A stretch of DNA of 64,000 nt from Tissierellia bacterium (GCA_012735215.1 JAAYHX010000002.1:51693-115692); one strand, 5' to 3'. Counted from the first letter of the stretch, positions 38,246-46,763 are shown. Notes: generated from the letters alone by a model not told the origin. A program made the numbers and translations.

Positions 38246-38253
38246 AAATTTAG

Positions 38254-38281
38254 TTGACAAAGAAAAAGGATATGTTATGAT
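38254..38281 (+). promoter_or_regulatory. promoter of the purine operon
   Basis: TTGACA (38254-38259), 16 nt, TATGAT (38276-38281) begins 9 bases after the hydA stop and places the transcript start just before the riboswitch. Confidence 0.75.
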
Positions 38282-38304
38282 AGAGGTATAAAAGTTAATA
38301 GATT

Positions 38305-38374
38305 AGCTCATATAAATTCCATAATATGGTTGGAATGTATCTACAAAGTGACCGTAAATCACTTTACTATGAGT
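38305..38374 (+). ncRNA. guanine aptamer of the first tandem purine riboswitch
   Basis: This has the purine-riboswitch fold: P1 arms around CTCATATAA and CTATGAG, a P2 loop with ATAATATGG, J2/3 TATCTAC, and a P3 hairpin AAAGTG-ACCGTAAAT-CACTTT. The specificity base before TATGAG is C, which pairs with guanine; adenine types have T. Confidence 0.95.
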
Positions 38375-38464
38375 GAAAGTGTACCTAGGGTTCCGGGGAG
38401 ATCTTCTCGTCTGGTCCGAGCGGTACAAGTGCCTCTATCGGCATTACACCGAAGGGAGAAAAGC
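38375..38464 (+). ncRNA. ykkC-class aptamer, probably PRPP type, of the first tandem riboswitch
   Basis: The ykkC core motifs are CTAGGGTTCCG, CTGGTCCGAGCGGTACA and ACACCGAAGGGAGAAAAGCCC. ykkC RNAs sense guanidine, ppGpp or PRPP by subtype. Position directly behind a guanine aptamer and before purC matches the published tandem guanine-PRPP arrangement, so PRPP is the likely ligand. The exact 3' edge overlaps the terminator arm. Confidence 0.88.
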
Positions 38465-38510
38465 CCAGTCGGGTAGGTTTCACTTACCTATCTGACTGGT
38501 TTTTTGTTTT
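38465..38510 (+). terminator. expression-platform terminator of riboswitch 1
   Basis: CCAGTCGGGTAGGT pairs with ACCTATCTGACTGG (two non-Watson-Crick positions), followed by six Ts. The left arm overlaps the 3' part of the ykkC aptamer, so ligand binding can block terminator formation. Downstream, 38511-38587 shows no further element. Confidence 0.88.
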
Positions 38511-38587
38511 TAGTTGGACTTTAAGCAACAGGCTTTTATACATAAATCAGCAGATAGTTTGCAAAATAATGATATGGGGTGATTGGT

Positions 38588-39286
38588 ATGAAATTGGTTT
38601 ATGAGGGCAAAACTAAAGACGTGTACCAGTTGGAAGATGGAAACTATCTTTTGAAATTTAAGGATGATGTAACAGGACAGGACGGAGTTTTTGATCCAGG
38701 AGCAAATACTGTAGGCCTTACTATTGAAGGAGCAGGAAAGGCTGGCCTTAAGCTTAGTAAGTACTTCTTTGAGAAACTAAATAGTCTTAATATACCTACC
38801 CACTATATAGACTGCAACCTTGAAGAAAACACCATGACGGTTCTTCCTGCTAAGGCCTTTGGCAAGGGTGTGGAAGTCATATGTAGGTACAGGGCTGTAG
38901 GCAGCTTCATAAGACGTTATGGCTTATATGCTAAGGAAGGTCAAGTACTTGATGGCTATGTGGAGGTTACCCTTAAAGATGATGAGAGAAATGACCCACT
39001 TATCACTGATGAAGCCTTAGAGATGCTAAACATAATGACCAAGGAAGAATACAAGATACTTACCGACCTTACAAGGCAGATATCTGGGATCATAAAAGAA
39101 GATCTGGCTGAAAAGGGTCTTGAGCTGTACGATATAAAGCTGGAGTTTGGAAGGATTGGAAAAGATAATCACATTGCTTTAATAGATGAGATTTCTGGAG
39201 GTAATATGAGGGTATATAAAGAAGGAGAATATGTAGAGCCCTTATTGCTGACCAAGCTCATCTTAGGAGAGACTACAAAAGAATAG
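38588..39286 (+). CDS. purC: SAICAR synthetase
   Basis: This 232-aa enzyme joins CAIR and aspartate with ATP. The start LVYEGKTKDVYQ, FKDDVTGQDG, ICRYRAVGSFIRRYG and KLEFGRIGKDNHIALIDEISG are PurC motifs. The ATG at 38588 follows GGGGTGATT; a GTG nine bases earlier is less well placed. It is the first gene of the operon, behind riboswitch 1, and is separated from purL by a second riboswitch. Confidence 0.96.
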   Translation: MKLVYEGKTKDVYQLEDGNYLLKFKDDVTGQDGVFDPGANTVGLTIEGAGKAGLKLSKYFFEKLNSLNIPTHYIDCNLEENTMTVLPAKAFGKGVEVICRYRAVGSFIRRYGLYAKEGQVLDGYVEVTLKDDERNDPLITDEALEMLNIMTKEEYKILTDLTRQISGIIKEDLAEKGLELYDIKLEFGRIGKDNHIALIDEISGGNMRVYKEGEYVEPLLLTKLILGETTKE

Positions 39287-39290
39287 CATG

Positions 39291-39361
39291 CGCTCATATA
39301 AGTTCCATAATATGGTTGGAATGTATCTACTAAATGACCGTAAATCATTTAGCTATGAGCG
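39291..39361 (+). ncRNA. guanine aptamer of the second tandem purine riboswitch
   Basis: Starting five bases after the purC stop, this copy keeps CGCTCATATAA, ATAATATGG, TATCTAC, a P3 stem TAAATG/CATTTA with ACCGTAAAT, and CTATGAGCG. The key base is C (39353), so guanine is the expected ligand. P1 pairs CGCTCAT (39291-39297) with ATGAGCG (39355-39361). Confidence 0.94.
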
Positions 39362-39445
39362 AAAGTGTACCTAGGGTTCCGGAGATCTTCTCGTCTGGTC
39401 CAAGCGGTACAAATGCAATTTCTGGCATTACACCGAAGGGAGAAA
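39362..39445 (+). ncRNA. ykkC-class aptamer, probably PRPP type, of the second tandem riboswitch
   Basis: The motifs CTAGGGTTCCG, CTGGTCCAAGCGGTACA and ACACCGAAGGGAGAAAAGCCC are kept. It has GGAGATC where copy 1 has GGGGAGATC, and a changed variable arm (ATGCAATTTCTGGCAT). Ligand assignment is by context as for copy 1. Confidence 0.87.
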
Positions 39446-39498
39446 AGCCCAGTCGGGTAGGTTTCGCTTTACCTACTCGATTGGGCTATTTAAATTTA
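39446..39498 (+). terminator. expression-platform hairpin of riboswitch 2
   Basis: AGCCCAGTCGGGTAGGT (39446-39462) pairs with the segment ending at 39487 with two mismatches. The tail ATTTAAATTT is T-poor compared with riboswitch 1, so this hairpin may terminate weakly or also affect the nearby purL ribosome site (AAGGAGG). Confidence 0.7.
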
Positions 39499-39510
39499 AG
39501 GAGGAGAAAT

Positions 39511-42500
39511 ATGAAAAGGATAATCATTGAGAAAAAGGAACAGGTGAATGTAAAGGCTAGGGAGTTATTGGAGGAATTTAAGGGTTATCTAGGTATTGAA
39601 GGCTTAGAAAAAGTTAGAGTATTAAATGTATATGAGATATTTAACGCTGCAGATGAACAGGTGAAAGAGATAATAGATACTGTTTTGTATGAACCTCAAT
39701 TAGATACCTTCTATGAAGGAAGTATAGAGCTTGCAGAAGATGAAAAGGCATTTAGGGTGGAAAGTTTAAGAGGTCAATATAATCAGAGAGAAGATGCAGT
39801 CAACAATATGGTATCTAGCTATCTGGGATTTGAAGAAGTTACAGTTAAGCATTCAGAGATAATCATTATAAAAAATATATCCCAGGAAGATCTAGACAAG
39901 GTAAAGGCCTATCATATTAATCCTACCGAATCAAGAGAAGTTCCCTTAGACTATGTAGCCCATGAAAAGGAGGGGCAGGCACCAGATCAGGTTGAAATTG
40001 TTGAAGGCTTTTTAGCCATGAACATTAATGAACTGAATATGGTAAAAGAAGAATTGGGTTTGGGAATGGATATAGAAGATCTAGCTTTTTGTCAGAATTA
40101 TTTTAGAGAAGAGCTTAGGGATCCCACAGTGGCAGAATTGAAGATAATAGACACCTATTGGTCTGACCACTGCAGACACAGGACCTTTGCCACAGAGCTA
40201 GTTCATATTGACTTAGACGAAGGCCAATATAGGGAAATATTTGAAAAGGCAATTGCTGAATACTTGTCCTCTAGGGAATACGTATATGGGGATAAGAAAA
40301 AACCAATTTGTCTCATGGATTTAGCTACTATAAACATGAAGGAAATAAAGAAAAAGGGTTTATTAGAAGACAAGGAGGAATCAGATGAGATAAATGCAGC
40401 CTCCATAGAAGTAGATGTGGATGTAGATGGGAATATTGAAAAATGGCTGCTTATGTTTAAAAATGAAACCCATAATCATCCTACAGAAATTGAACCTTTT
40501 GGAGGAGCCAATACCTGCCTTGGAGGAGCTATAAGGGATCCTTTATCAGGCAGATCCTATGTATATCAAGCCATGAGGATTACAGGGGCAGCTGATCCAA
40601 GAAGTAAATATGAGGAAACCTTAAAGGGCAAGATTCCACAAAGAAAGATAACTACAACTGCCATGGAAGGCTATAGTTCCTATGGATACCAGATTGGCAG
40701 TACCACAGGATATGTTCAGGAATTTTATCATGAGGGGTTTGTAGCTAAGAGGATGGAATTAGGAGCCTTAGTAGCTGCTGCACCAAAGGATTGGGTTGTA
40801 AGGAAAAAACCTGAGAAAGGAGATCTAGTCCTACTTATTGGAGGCAGGACTGGTAGGGATGGTATTGGGGCAGCTGTTGGCTCATCAAAGGAGCATACGG
40901 ACAAAGCTCTAGAGGTATCTGGTGCAGAAGTACAAAAAGGCAATCCAATAATTGAGAGAAAGATAGTGAGACTATTTAGAAGGCCAGAAGTAACAAGGCT
41001 CATTAAGAAGTGTAACGATTTTGGTGCCGGTGGAGTTGCTGTTGCAGTAGGGGAGTTGGCCGATGGTATATGTATCGATTTAGATAAGGTCCTATTAAAA
41101 TATCCAGGACTAAACTGCTGGGAAACAGCCTTGGCCGAATCACAGGAGAGAATGGCCGTATTGATTTCAAGAAAGGATATAAGGGAGTTTAGAAAATACT
41201 TACAAGAAGAGGATGTTGAAGGGACAGTAATTGCTGAGGTAAATGATGAGAATAGACTTCGCATGGTATGGAGGGGCAAGAAGGTAGCTGAAATAAAAAG
41301 GGAATTCCTAGATACCAGTGGAGTTAACAAAAAGAGCAAAGTGAAAATAATATCACCTAGGGATAGACTATACTTAAAAGAAAATCCAGATCACATTTCA
41401 GGAAAAGACATAGTAAGGGATTTCATAGAGAATATGGCTCAATTAAATACTGGATCTCAAAAAGGCCTCATTGAGAGATTTGATCATACAGTAGGTGCTG
41501 GCACAGTACTTATGCCACTAGGAGGTAAGCATAAGCTTACACCTGAAGAAGGCATGGTGGCAAAGCTTCCAGTATTAAAGGGCAATACTAGTACCTGTTC
41601 CATAATGACTTGCGGTTATGATCCCTTCTTATCAGAGTGGAGTCCTTTCCATGGAGGATATTATGCAGTAATTGAGTCCATTGCAAAAGTCGTAGCCCTA
41701 GGAGGAGATTTTAGAAGGATAAGATTGTCCTTCCAAGAGTATTTTGAAAGATTAGGAACAGATCCAGTAAAATGGGGCAAACCATTTAGTGCTCTATTAG
41801 GAGCCTTCCTTGTACAGAAGAATTTAGATATTCCTAGCATTGGTGGAAAGGACAGCATGAGCGGAACCTTTGAAGATATAGATGTGCCACCTACCCTTGT
41901 AAGTTTTGCAGTAACCACAGAAAAAATAGACAGGATAGTTTCTAAAGAATTTAAAAAGCCAGGTTCAAAGGTGGTAGTGGTTAATGTTTCAATAGATGAA
42001 AAGGGATTAGTGGATTTCGCAAAGCTTAAGAAAAGCTATATAAGGGTAAAGGAATTAATAGATAAAGGACATGTACTTTCCAGCTCCACTATAAGATTTG
42101 GAGGAATTGCAAGGAGCATATGTGAAATGGCCTTTGGAAATAGAATCGGCTTTGAATTTGCTTCCCAGGTATTGGACAGAATATATAAACCACTATACGG
42201 CTCCATTGTACTTGAAATAGAGGAAGAAGCCAACCTAGAAGACCTGTTTGAAGGTATAGATTACACATTAATAGGAAGAACCATAGAGGCTGAACACATA
42301 AAACTAGAAGGAGAAATAATACTACTAGATGACATAATTGAAGCCTGGGAAAGAACCTTGAAGGAAGTATTTCCAGTTAAGGAGGAAAGAAGGGTAAAGG
42401 ATACTGAGATAGTATACAGTGGTGGAAGTAGGATTAAGAGGATTAAATCTCTTGCAAAGCCTAAGGTTCTCATTCCAGTATTTGCTGGTACCAATGGAGA

Positions 42501-43212
42501 ATACGATATGGCACTCCAGTTTGAAAGGGCTGGGGCAGAAGTGGAGACCTTTGTGTTTAAAACCTTGTCCCAAGATTTAATAGAGGAATCCCTAAGGGAA
42601 CTAGCTGATAAGATCAAAGAATGCCAAATCTTAGGTTTTGCCAATGGACATATTTTAGGGAATGAACCAGAAACATCAGGCAAGCTAATAAAGCTCTTGT
42701 TTGAAAAACCAGTCTTGAAGGAAGCAGTAAACGAGCACTTGAAGGTAAGAGATGGATTGGTATTAGGTATAGGCTCAGGTCTAAACGCCCTAATAAAGCT
42801 AGGACTTATAGAAAAGGGAGAAATTTCAAGTATAGATGAGTCTTCACCATATATAGCCCCTAATGAATCAGGCAAATTCATTTCCACCCTAGTCCACGTA
42901 AAGGTGGTATCAAACCTTTCACCTTGGCTAAGCGGCATGAAGGTAGGGGACCTATATACAGTTCCTATAGCTACCAGGGAAGGCAGGATAATATTAGGAG
43001 GAAGGGATTTGGCACCAGGTCAAATATCCACCCAGTATGCAGAATTAAATCCTACTGGTTCCCAACTAGGTATAGAATCCTTAACCAGTCCAGAGGGCAG
43101 GGTATTTGGTACCGTAACTAGCATAGACAGAATAGGTGAGGACATCTATAAAAATGTTGAAATCAAGGGTATTCCAAATATTTTCCAAGCTGGAGTTAAC
43201 TATTACAAATAG
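39511..43212 (+). CDS. purL: FGAM synthase, single-chain type, with degenerate glutaminase domain
   Basis: This 1233-aa protein converts FGAR to FGAM with ATP and ammonia. The N-terminal and synthase domains are normal (TYWSDHCRHRTF, FKNETHNHPTEIEPFGGA, GGKDSMSGTFED). The C-terminal class I glutaminase domain (about 980-1233) is present but broken at its catalytic centre: the nucleophile motif GICNG reads GIGSG, with Gly1088 (bases 42772-42774), and the GHSER-type His is Ser (bases 43120-43122) in GTVTSIDR. PGTNCEYD is AGTNGEYD. Ammonia-dependent synthesis is inferred. ATG at 39511 follows AAGGAGGAG; an in-frame start at 39334 would run through the riboswitch and is rejected. Confidence 0.95.
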   Translation: MKRIIIEKKEQVNVKARELLEEFKGYLGIEGLEKVRVLNVYEIFNAADEQVKEIIDTVLYEPQLDTFYEGSIELAEDEKAFRVESLRGQYNQREDAVNNMVSSYLGFEEVTVKHSEIIIIKNISQEDLDKVKAYHINPTESREVPLDYVAHEKEGQAPDQVEIVEGFLAMNINELNMVKEELGLGMDIEDLAFCQNYFREELRDPTVAELKIIDTYWSDHCRHRTFATELVHIDLDEGQYREIFEKAIAEYLSSREYVYGDKKKPICLMDLATINMKEIKKKGLLEDKEESDEINAASIEVDVDVDGNIEKWLLMFKNETHNHPTEIEPFGGANTCLGGAIRDPLSGRSYVYQAMRITGAADPRSKYEETLKGKIPQRKITTTAMEGYSSYGYQIGSTTGYVQEFYHEGFVAKRMELGALVAAAPKDWVVRKKPEKGDLVLLIGGRTGRDGIGAAVGSSKEHTDKALEVSGAEVQKGNPIIERKIVRLFRRPEVTRLIKKCNDFGAGGVAVAVGELADGICIDLDKVLLKYPGLNCWETALAESQERMAVLISRKDIREFRKYLQEEDVEGTVIAEVNDENRLRMVWRGKKVAEIKREFLDTSGVNKKSKVKIISPRDRLYLKENPDHISGKDIVRDFIENMAQLNTGSQKGLIERFDHTVGAGTVLMPLGGKHKLTPEEGMVAKLPVLKGNTSTCSIMTCGYDPFLSEWSPFHGGYYAVIESIAKVVALGGDFRRIRLSFQEYFERLGTDPVKWGKPFSALLGAFLVQKNLDIPSIGGKDSMSGTFEDIDVPPTLVSFAVTTEKIDRIVSKEFKKPGSKVVVVNVSIDEKGLVDFAKLKKSYIRVKELIDKGHVLSSSTIRFGGIARSICEMAFGNRIGFEFASQVLDRIYKPLYGSIVLEIEEEANLEDLFEGIDYTLIGRTIEAEHIKLEGEIILLDDIIEAWERTLKEVFPVKEERRVKDTEIVYSGGSRIKRIKSLAKPKVLIPVFAGTNGEYDMALQFERAGAEVETFVFKTLSQDLIEESLRELADKIKECQILGFANGHILGNEPETSGKLIKLLFEKPVLKEAVNEHLKVRDGLVLGIGSGLNALIKLGLIEKGEISSIDESSPYIAPNESGKFISTLVHVKVVSNLSPWLSGMKVGDLYTVPIATREGRIILGGRDLAPGQISTQYAELNPTGSQLGIESLTSPEGRVFGTVTSIDRIGEDIYKNVEIKGIPNIFQAGVNYYK

Positions 43213-43223
43213 GAGGATGTAAA

Positions 43224-43706
43224 ATGAAGGTTGGTATTGTAATGGGAAGTATCTCTGATAAGGAGTTGGCTAATAAAACGGTAAAAATATTAGATAAGTT
43301 TGGAGTAGATTATGAACTAAGGGTTATATCAGCCCATAGAACTCCCCATATTGCTTCTGAGTATGCACAAAAAGCTGAAAAAAGAGGAATAGAGGTAATC
43401 ATTGCTATAGCTGGTAAGGCAGCCCATTTAGCTGGTGTAATAGCTGGTATTACTCCACTGCCAGTTATAGGGCTTCCTGCTAAATCATCCACCATGGATG
43501 GACTAGATTCTCTACTATCAGTAGTGCAGATGCCTAAAGGAGTTCCAGTGGCCACTGTCGCCATTGACGGAGGGGAGAATGCAGGCCTTTTGGCAGTACA
43601 GATTTTATCTGTCAAGTATCCGGAGTTGAGGCGTAAGTTTAAGGAATATAAAGAAGAGCTGGCAGAAGATGTAATAAGGATGGATGGAGAAATCCAGTCC
43701 CTATAA
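43224..43706 (+). CDS. purE: 5-(carboxyamino)imidazole ribonucleotide mutase
   Basis: This 160-aa class I-like PurE moves carboxylate to form CAIR. Motifs are GSISDKELANKT, SAHRTPH, AIAGKAAHLAGVIAG and GLDSLLSVVQMPKGVPVATVAI. No purK lies in the operon, so N5-CAIR supply or direct CO2 use is unresolved. The start follows TAGGAGGATG, 11 bases after purL. Confidence 0.95.
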   Translation: MKVGIVMGSISDKELANKTVKILDKFGVDYELRVISAHRTPHIASEYAQKAEKRGIEVIIAIAGKAAHLAGVIAGITPLPVIGLPAKSSTMDGLDSLLSVVQMPKGVPVATVAIDGGENAGLLAVQILSVKYPELRRKFKEYKEELAEDVIRMDGEIQSL

Positions 43707-43718
43707 GGAGGGTGTACT

Positions 43719-45053
43719 TTGAGCGGAATAATAGGTATCTATAGCAAAGAAAGTAACGACATACCCCAAGTAACCTACTATGGCCTATATGCACTACAGC
43801 ACAGAGGACAGGTAAGTTGTGGAATGGCGGTAAACAACAACGGTTTCATAGATTACTACAAGGGCTTAGGACTCATTCATGAGGTATTTACCCAAGATGT
43901 CTTGAGCAGGTTTATAGGAAATATGGCCATAGGCCATGTAAGATATGGTTCCCAGTACAAGGGGAGAGAGGCAAGTAATATCCAGCCACTAGCTTCTGGC
44001 TATAAGAAGGGGGCCCTAGCCATATCACTTGACGGAAGGATAATAAACTCCAAGGAACTAAAGGATGAAATGGAAGCTGAAGGGGTAATATTCCAAACTG
44101 ATATGGATGCGGAAGTAATAGCTAAATTAATAGCTAAATACAGTCATATGACTTTTGAAGAGGCTCTCTTGACAGCAATATCTAGGATTAAGGGTTCCTA
44201 CAGCATGATTATCATGACCCAGGATGAGCTAATAGGAGCTAGGGATCCCTATGGAATAAAACCTCTAGCCCTAGGGAAATTGAGGGATGGCCATGTACTG
44301 GCCTCTGAATCCTGTGCCTTTGATACTATTGGGGCAGAACATCTAAGGGATATAAAACCAGGAGAGGTTGTTTCCATAGATAAGAATGGAGTTAGGGTTT
44401 TGGAAGAGAGACCCGAGAATACATGCCACTGCCTCTTTGAATTCATATATTTTGCTAGGCCAGACAGCTATTTAGATGGAAGAAGTGTCTATCTGGCAAG
44501 GGTTGAGTCTGGGAAACAGCTTTTTAGGGAACATGACACTGAGGCTGATATAGTCATAGGAGCCCCTGATTCTGGTATCGAAGCTGCCATAGGCTATGCT
44601 GAGGAATCAAATATTCCTTATGGAGAGGGGCTTATAAAAAATAGATATATAGGCAGGACCTTTATTCAACCAACCCAAAAGTTAAGAGAAATTGGAGTTC
44701 GAATTAAGCTAAATGCACTAAATGAAAATATAAGGGGAAAGAGAGTTGTACTAGTTGATGATTCCATAGTAAGGGGAACTACCATAAAGAGGACAGTTCA
44801 GATTTTAAGGGAGGCCGGTGCAAAGGAGATCCATGTGAGAGTAAGTTCTCCTCCAGTAACCCATACCTGCTATCTGGGAATGGATACTCCTGATAAGGAT
44901 GACCTGATTGCAGCCAATATGACTGTGGAAGAGATCTGTAAAGAGATAGGAGCTGATTCCCTATATTACCTATCCCTAGAAGGGCTAATTGAGGCCATAG
45001 GAAAGAATATGGGATTCTGTACTGGTTGTTTCAACGGTAGATATCCTATATAA
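43719..45053 (+). CDS. purF: amidophosphoribosyltransferase with Ser in place of the catalytic Cys
   Basis: This 444-aa protein makes phosphoribosylamine from PRPP. It starts at TTG after AAGGAGGGTG. The glutaminase nucleophile of PurF is an N-terminal Cys (CG-x-x-GI); here the sequence is M-S-GIIGIYS, so Ser2 (bases 43722-43724) replaces it. The glutamine site is also altered: GHxRYST is GHVRYGSQ and NGNLVN is DGRIIN. The phosphoribosyltransferase domain is intact (VVLVDDSIVRGTT), and likely Fe-S cysteines remain (CHCLFEFIYFARPDS, CTGCFNGRYP). Ammonia use is likely, but an Ntn Ser could in principle act as a nucleophile. Confidence 0.94.
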   Translation: MSGIIGIYSKESNDIPQVTYYGLYALQHRGQVSCGMAVNNNGFIDYYKGLGLIHEVFTQDVLSRFIGNMAIGHVRYGSQYKGREASNIQPLASGYKKGALAISLDGRIINSKELKDEMEAEGVIFQTDMDAEVIAKLIAKYSHMTFEEALLTAISRIKGSYSMIIMTQDELIGARDPYGIKPLALGKLRDGHVLASESCAFDTIGAEHLRDIKPGEVVSIDKNGVRVLEERPENTCHCLFEFIYFARPDSYLDGRSVYLARVESGKQLFREHDTEADIVIGAPDSGIEAAIGYAEESNIPYGEGLIKNRYIGRTFIQPTQKLREIGVRIKLNALNENIRGKRVVLVDDSIVRGTTIKRTVQILREAGAKEIHVRVSSPPVTHTCYLGMDTPDKDDLIAANMTVEEICKEIGADSLYYLSLEGLIEAIGKNMGFCTGCFNGRYPI

Positions 45054-45116
45054 GGAACAGAATAGCTGACAGTGTTAATTGTGTAAATGGATAGATAAAC
45101 AAGATGAGGTGATAAA

Positions 45117-46145
45117 ATGTCTTTAAGCTATAAGGACTCAGGTGTAGATAAGGAAGCTGGTTACAAGGAAGTCAGTTTGATAAAGGGAATGATAAAGAAG
45201 ACCTATATACCAGGGGTGTTATCGGATATAGGAGGCTTTTCTGGCCTATTCCAGTTGGACGCAAAGGAATACAAGGAACCTGTTTTGGTATCTGGTACCG
45301 ATGGAGTTGGTACTAAGCTAAAAATTGCCTTTATGATGGATAAACACGATACCATAGGCCAAGACTGTGTTGCCATGTGTGCCAATGATATTGTCTGCCA
45401 GGGAGCCAAACCCTTATTTTTCTTGGATTATATAGCAACAGGTAAGCTAATACCTGAAAAGATGGCCAGCATTGTAGAGGGAGTAGCCAATGGCTGTATT
45501 GAAGCGGGCTGTGCCCTAATTGGTGGAGAAACAGCTGAAATGCCTGGTTTTTACCAAGAAGAGGAATATGACTTAGCGGGCTTTTGTGTAGGCATAGTGG
45601 ATAAGAGTAAGATTATAACAGGCCAAAAGATAAAGGAAGGAGATATACTTATAGGCCTTCCTTCTAGCGGCATCCATAGCAATGGCTATTCCCTAGTGAG
45701 GAAGATAGTATTTGACAAGGAAAAGATGAAGATTGACACCTACATTCCTGAGCTGGAAAAGACCATTGGCCAAGAGCTGCTAATACCTACAAGGATCTAT
45801 GTATCCTTAGTTTTAGAACTACTTAAGAGGTTCAACATAAAGGGCATAAGCCATATAACTGGTGGAGGATTCTACGAAAACATTCCCAGGATGCTGCCCA
45901 AGGGCCTAAGGGCACATATTAATACCTCTACTATAGACACACCAGTAATATTCCACCTACTACAGCAGTGGGGTAATATTGAAAAGGATGAGATGTACAG
46001 CACTTTCAATATGGGAGTAGGTATGGTTTTAGCAGTGGATAAGGATGAGCTGGACTTGATAAGAGACTTCTTCAGAGAAAAGAACCAACCTTTCTATGTA
46101 TTAGGAGACATAAAGGCTGGTGAGGAAGGGGTAACCCTATGGTAA
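45117..46145 (+). CDS. purM: AIR synthetase
   Basis: This 342-aa enzyme cyclises FGAM to AIR with ATP. Motifs include SGTDGVGTKLKIA, DCVAMCANDIVCQGAKPLFFLDY, GGETAEMPGFY and HITGGGFYENIPRML. The length is normal. It starts at ATG after a GATGAGGTG site, 63 bases after purF, and overlaps purN by 7 bases. Confidence 0.97.
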   Translation: MSLSYKDSGVDKEAGYKEVSLIKGMIKKTYIPGVLSDIGGFSGLFQLDAKEYKEPVLVSGTDGVGTKLKIAFMMDKHDTIGQDCVAMCANDIVCQGAKPLFFLDYIATGKLIPEKMASIVEGVANGCIEAGCALIGGETAEMPGFYQEEEYDLAGFCVGIVDKSKIITGQKIKEGDILIGLPSSGIHSNGYSLVRKIVFDKEKMKIDTYIPELEKTIGQELLIPTRIYVSLVLELLKRFNIKGISHITGGGFYENIPRMLPKGLRAHINTSTIDTPVIFHLLQQWGNIEKDEMYSTFNMGVGMVLAVDKDELDLIRDFFREKNQPFYVLGDIKAGEEGVTLW

Positions 46146-46759
46146 ATATCGGAGTATTGATCTCAGGGACCGGTACAAACTTGCAGGCTATTATAGACGG
46201 TATCAAGTTGGGTAAAATTCCTGGCAAGATAAGGCTAGTAATATCCAACAAGGAGGATGCCTACGGGCTGGTCAGGTGTAAGAAGGAAAATATAGAGTCC
46301 TTATTTATAGATCCCAAGGGCTATGATAACATCTCCTACTGCAGGAGATTGATGGAGGAGTTTAAAAAGAGGGATGTAGAACTTATAGTTTTGGCAGGCT
46401 TTATGAGGATTCTTTCGGAGGAGTTTGTACAGGCCTACAGGAACAGGATAATAAACATCCACCCTTCCTTAATACCAAGCTTTTCAGGAAAAGGGTATTA
46501 TGGTGAAAGGGTCCACCAGGCAGTCCTAGATTATGGAGTAAAGTATACTGGTGCTACAGTTCACTTTGTAGATGAAGGGGCTGATACAGGACCTATCATA
46601 CTACAGGAAGTGGTAATAGTTGATGAAGATGATACGGTGGAAACCTTAAGGGAAAAGGTTCTTAGGGTGGAACACAAGATACTAGTTGAGGCAGTAAGCT
46701 TATACTGTCAGAATAAATTGATAGTAAAAGGAAGAAAGGTGAGAATAGATAGGGAGTGA
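46139..46759 (+). CDS. purN: GAR transformylase (10-formyl-THF type)
   Basis: This 206-aa enzyme formylates GAR using 10-formyltetrahydrofolate. SGTGTNLQAIIDGI, the catalytic NIHPSLIPSFSGKG (Asn and His) and DEGADTGPIILQ (Asp) are all present. The start overlaps the purM stop. The formyl donor could come from the formate-THF ligase encoded downstream. Confidence 0.96.
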   Translation: MVNIGVLISGTGTNLQAIIDGIKLGKIPGKIRLVISNKEDAYGLVRCKKENIESLFIDPKGYDNISYCRRLMEEFKKRDVELIVLAGFMRILSEEFVQAYRNRIINIHPSLIPSFSGKGYYGERVHQAVLDYGVKYTGATVHFVDEGADTGPIILQEVVIVDEDDTVETLREKVLRVEHKILVEAVSLYCQNKLIVKGRKVRIDRE

Positions 46760-46763
46760 GGGC

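Noticed and set aside
39334..39510. In-frame upstream start that would extend PurL by 59 residues
   Set aside because: The extension runs through the second riboswitch; ATG at 39511 has AAGGAGGAG and gives the normal PurL N-terminus.
43713..43721. TGT codon upstream of the purF TTG as a possible true Cys1
   Set aside because: The frame reads TAA-GGA-GGG-TGT-ACT-TTG; there is no start codon between the stop and TGT, and GGAGGG is the ribosome site.
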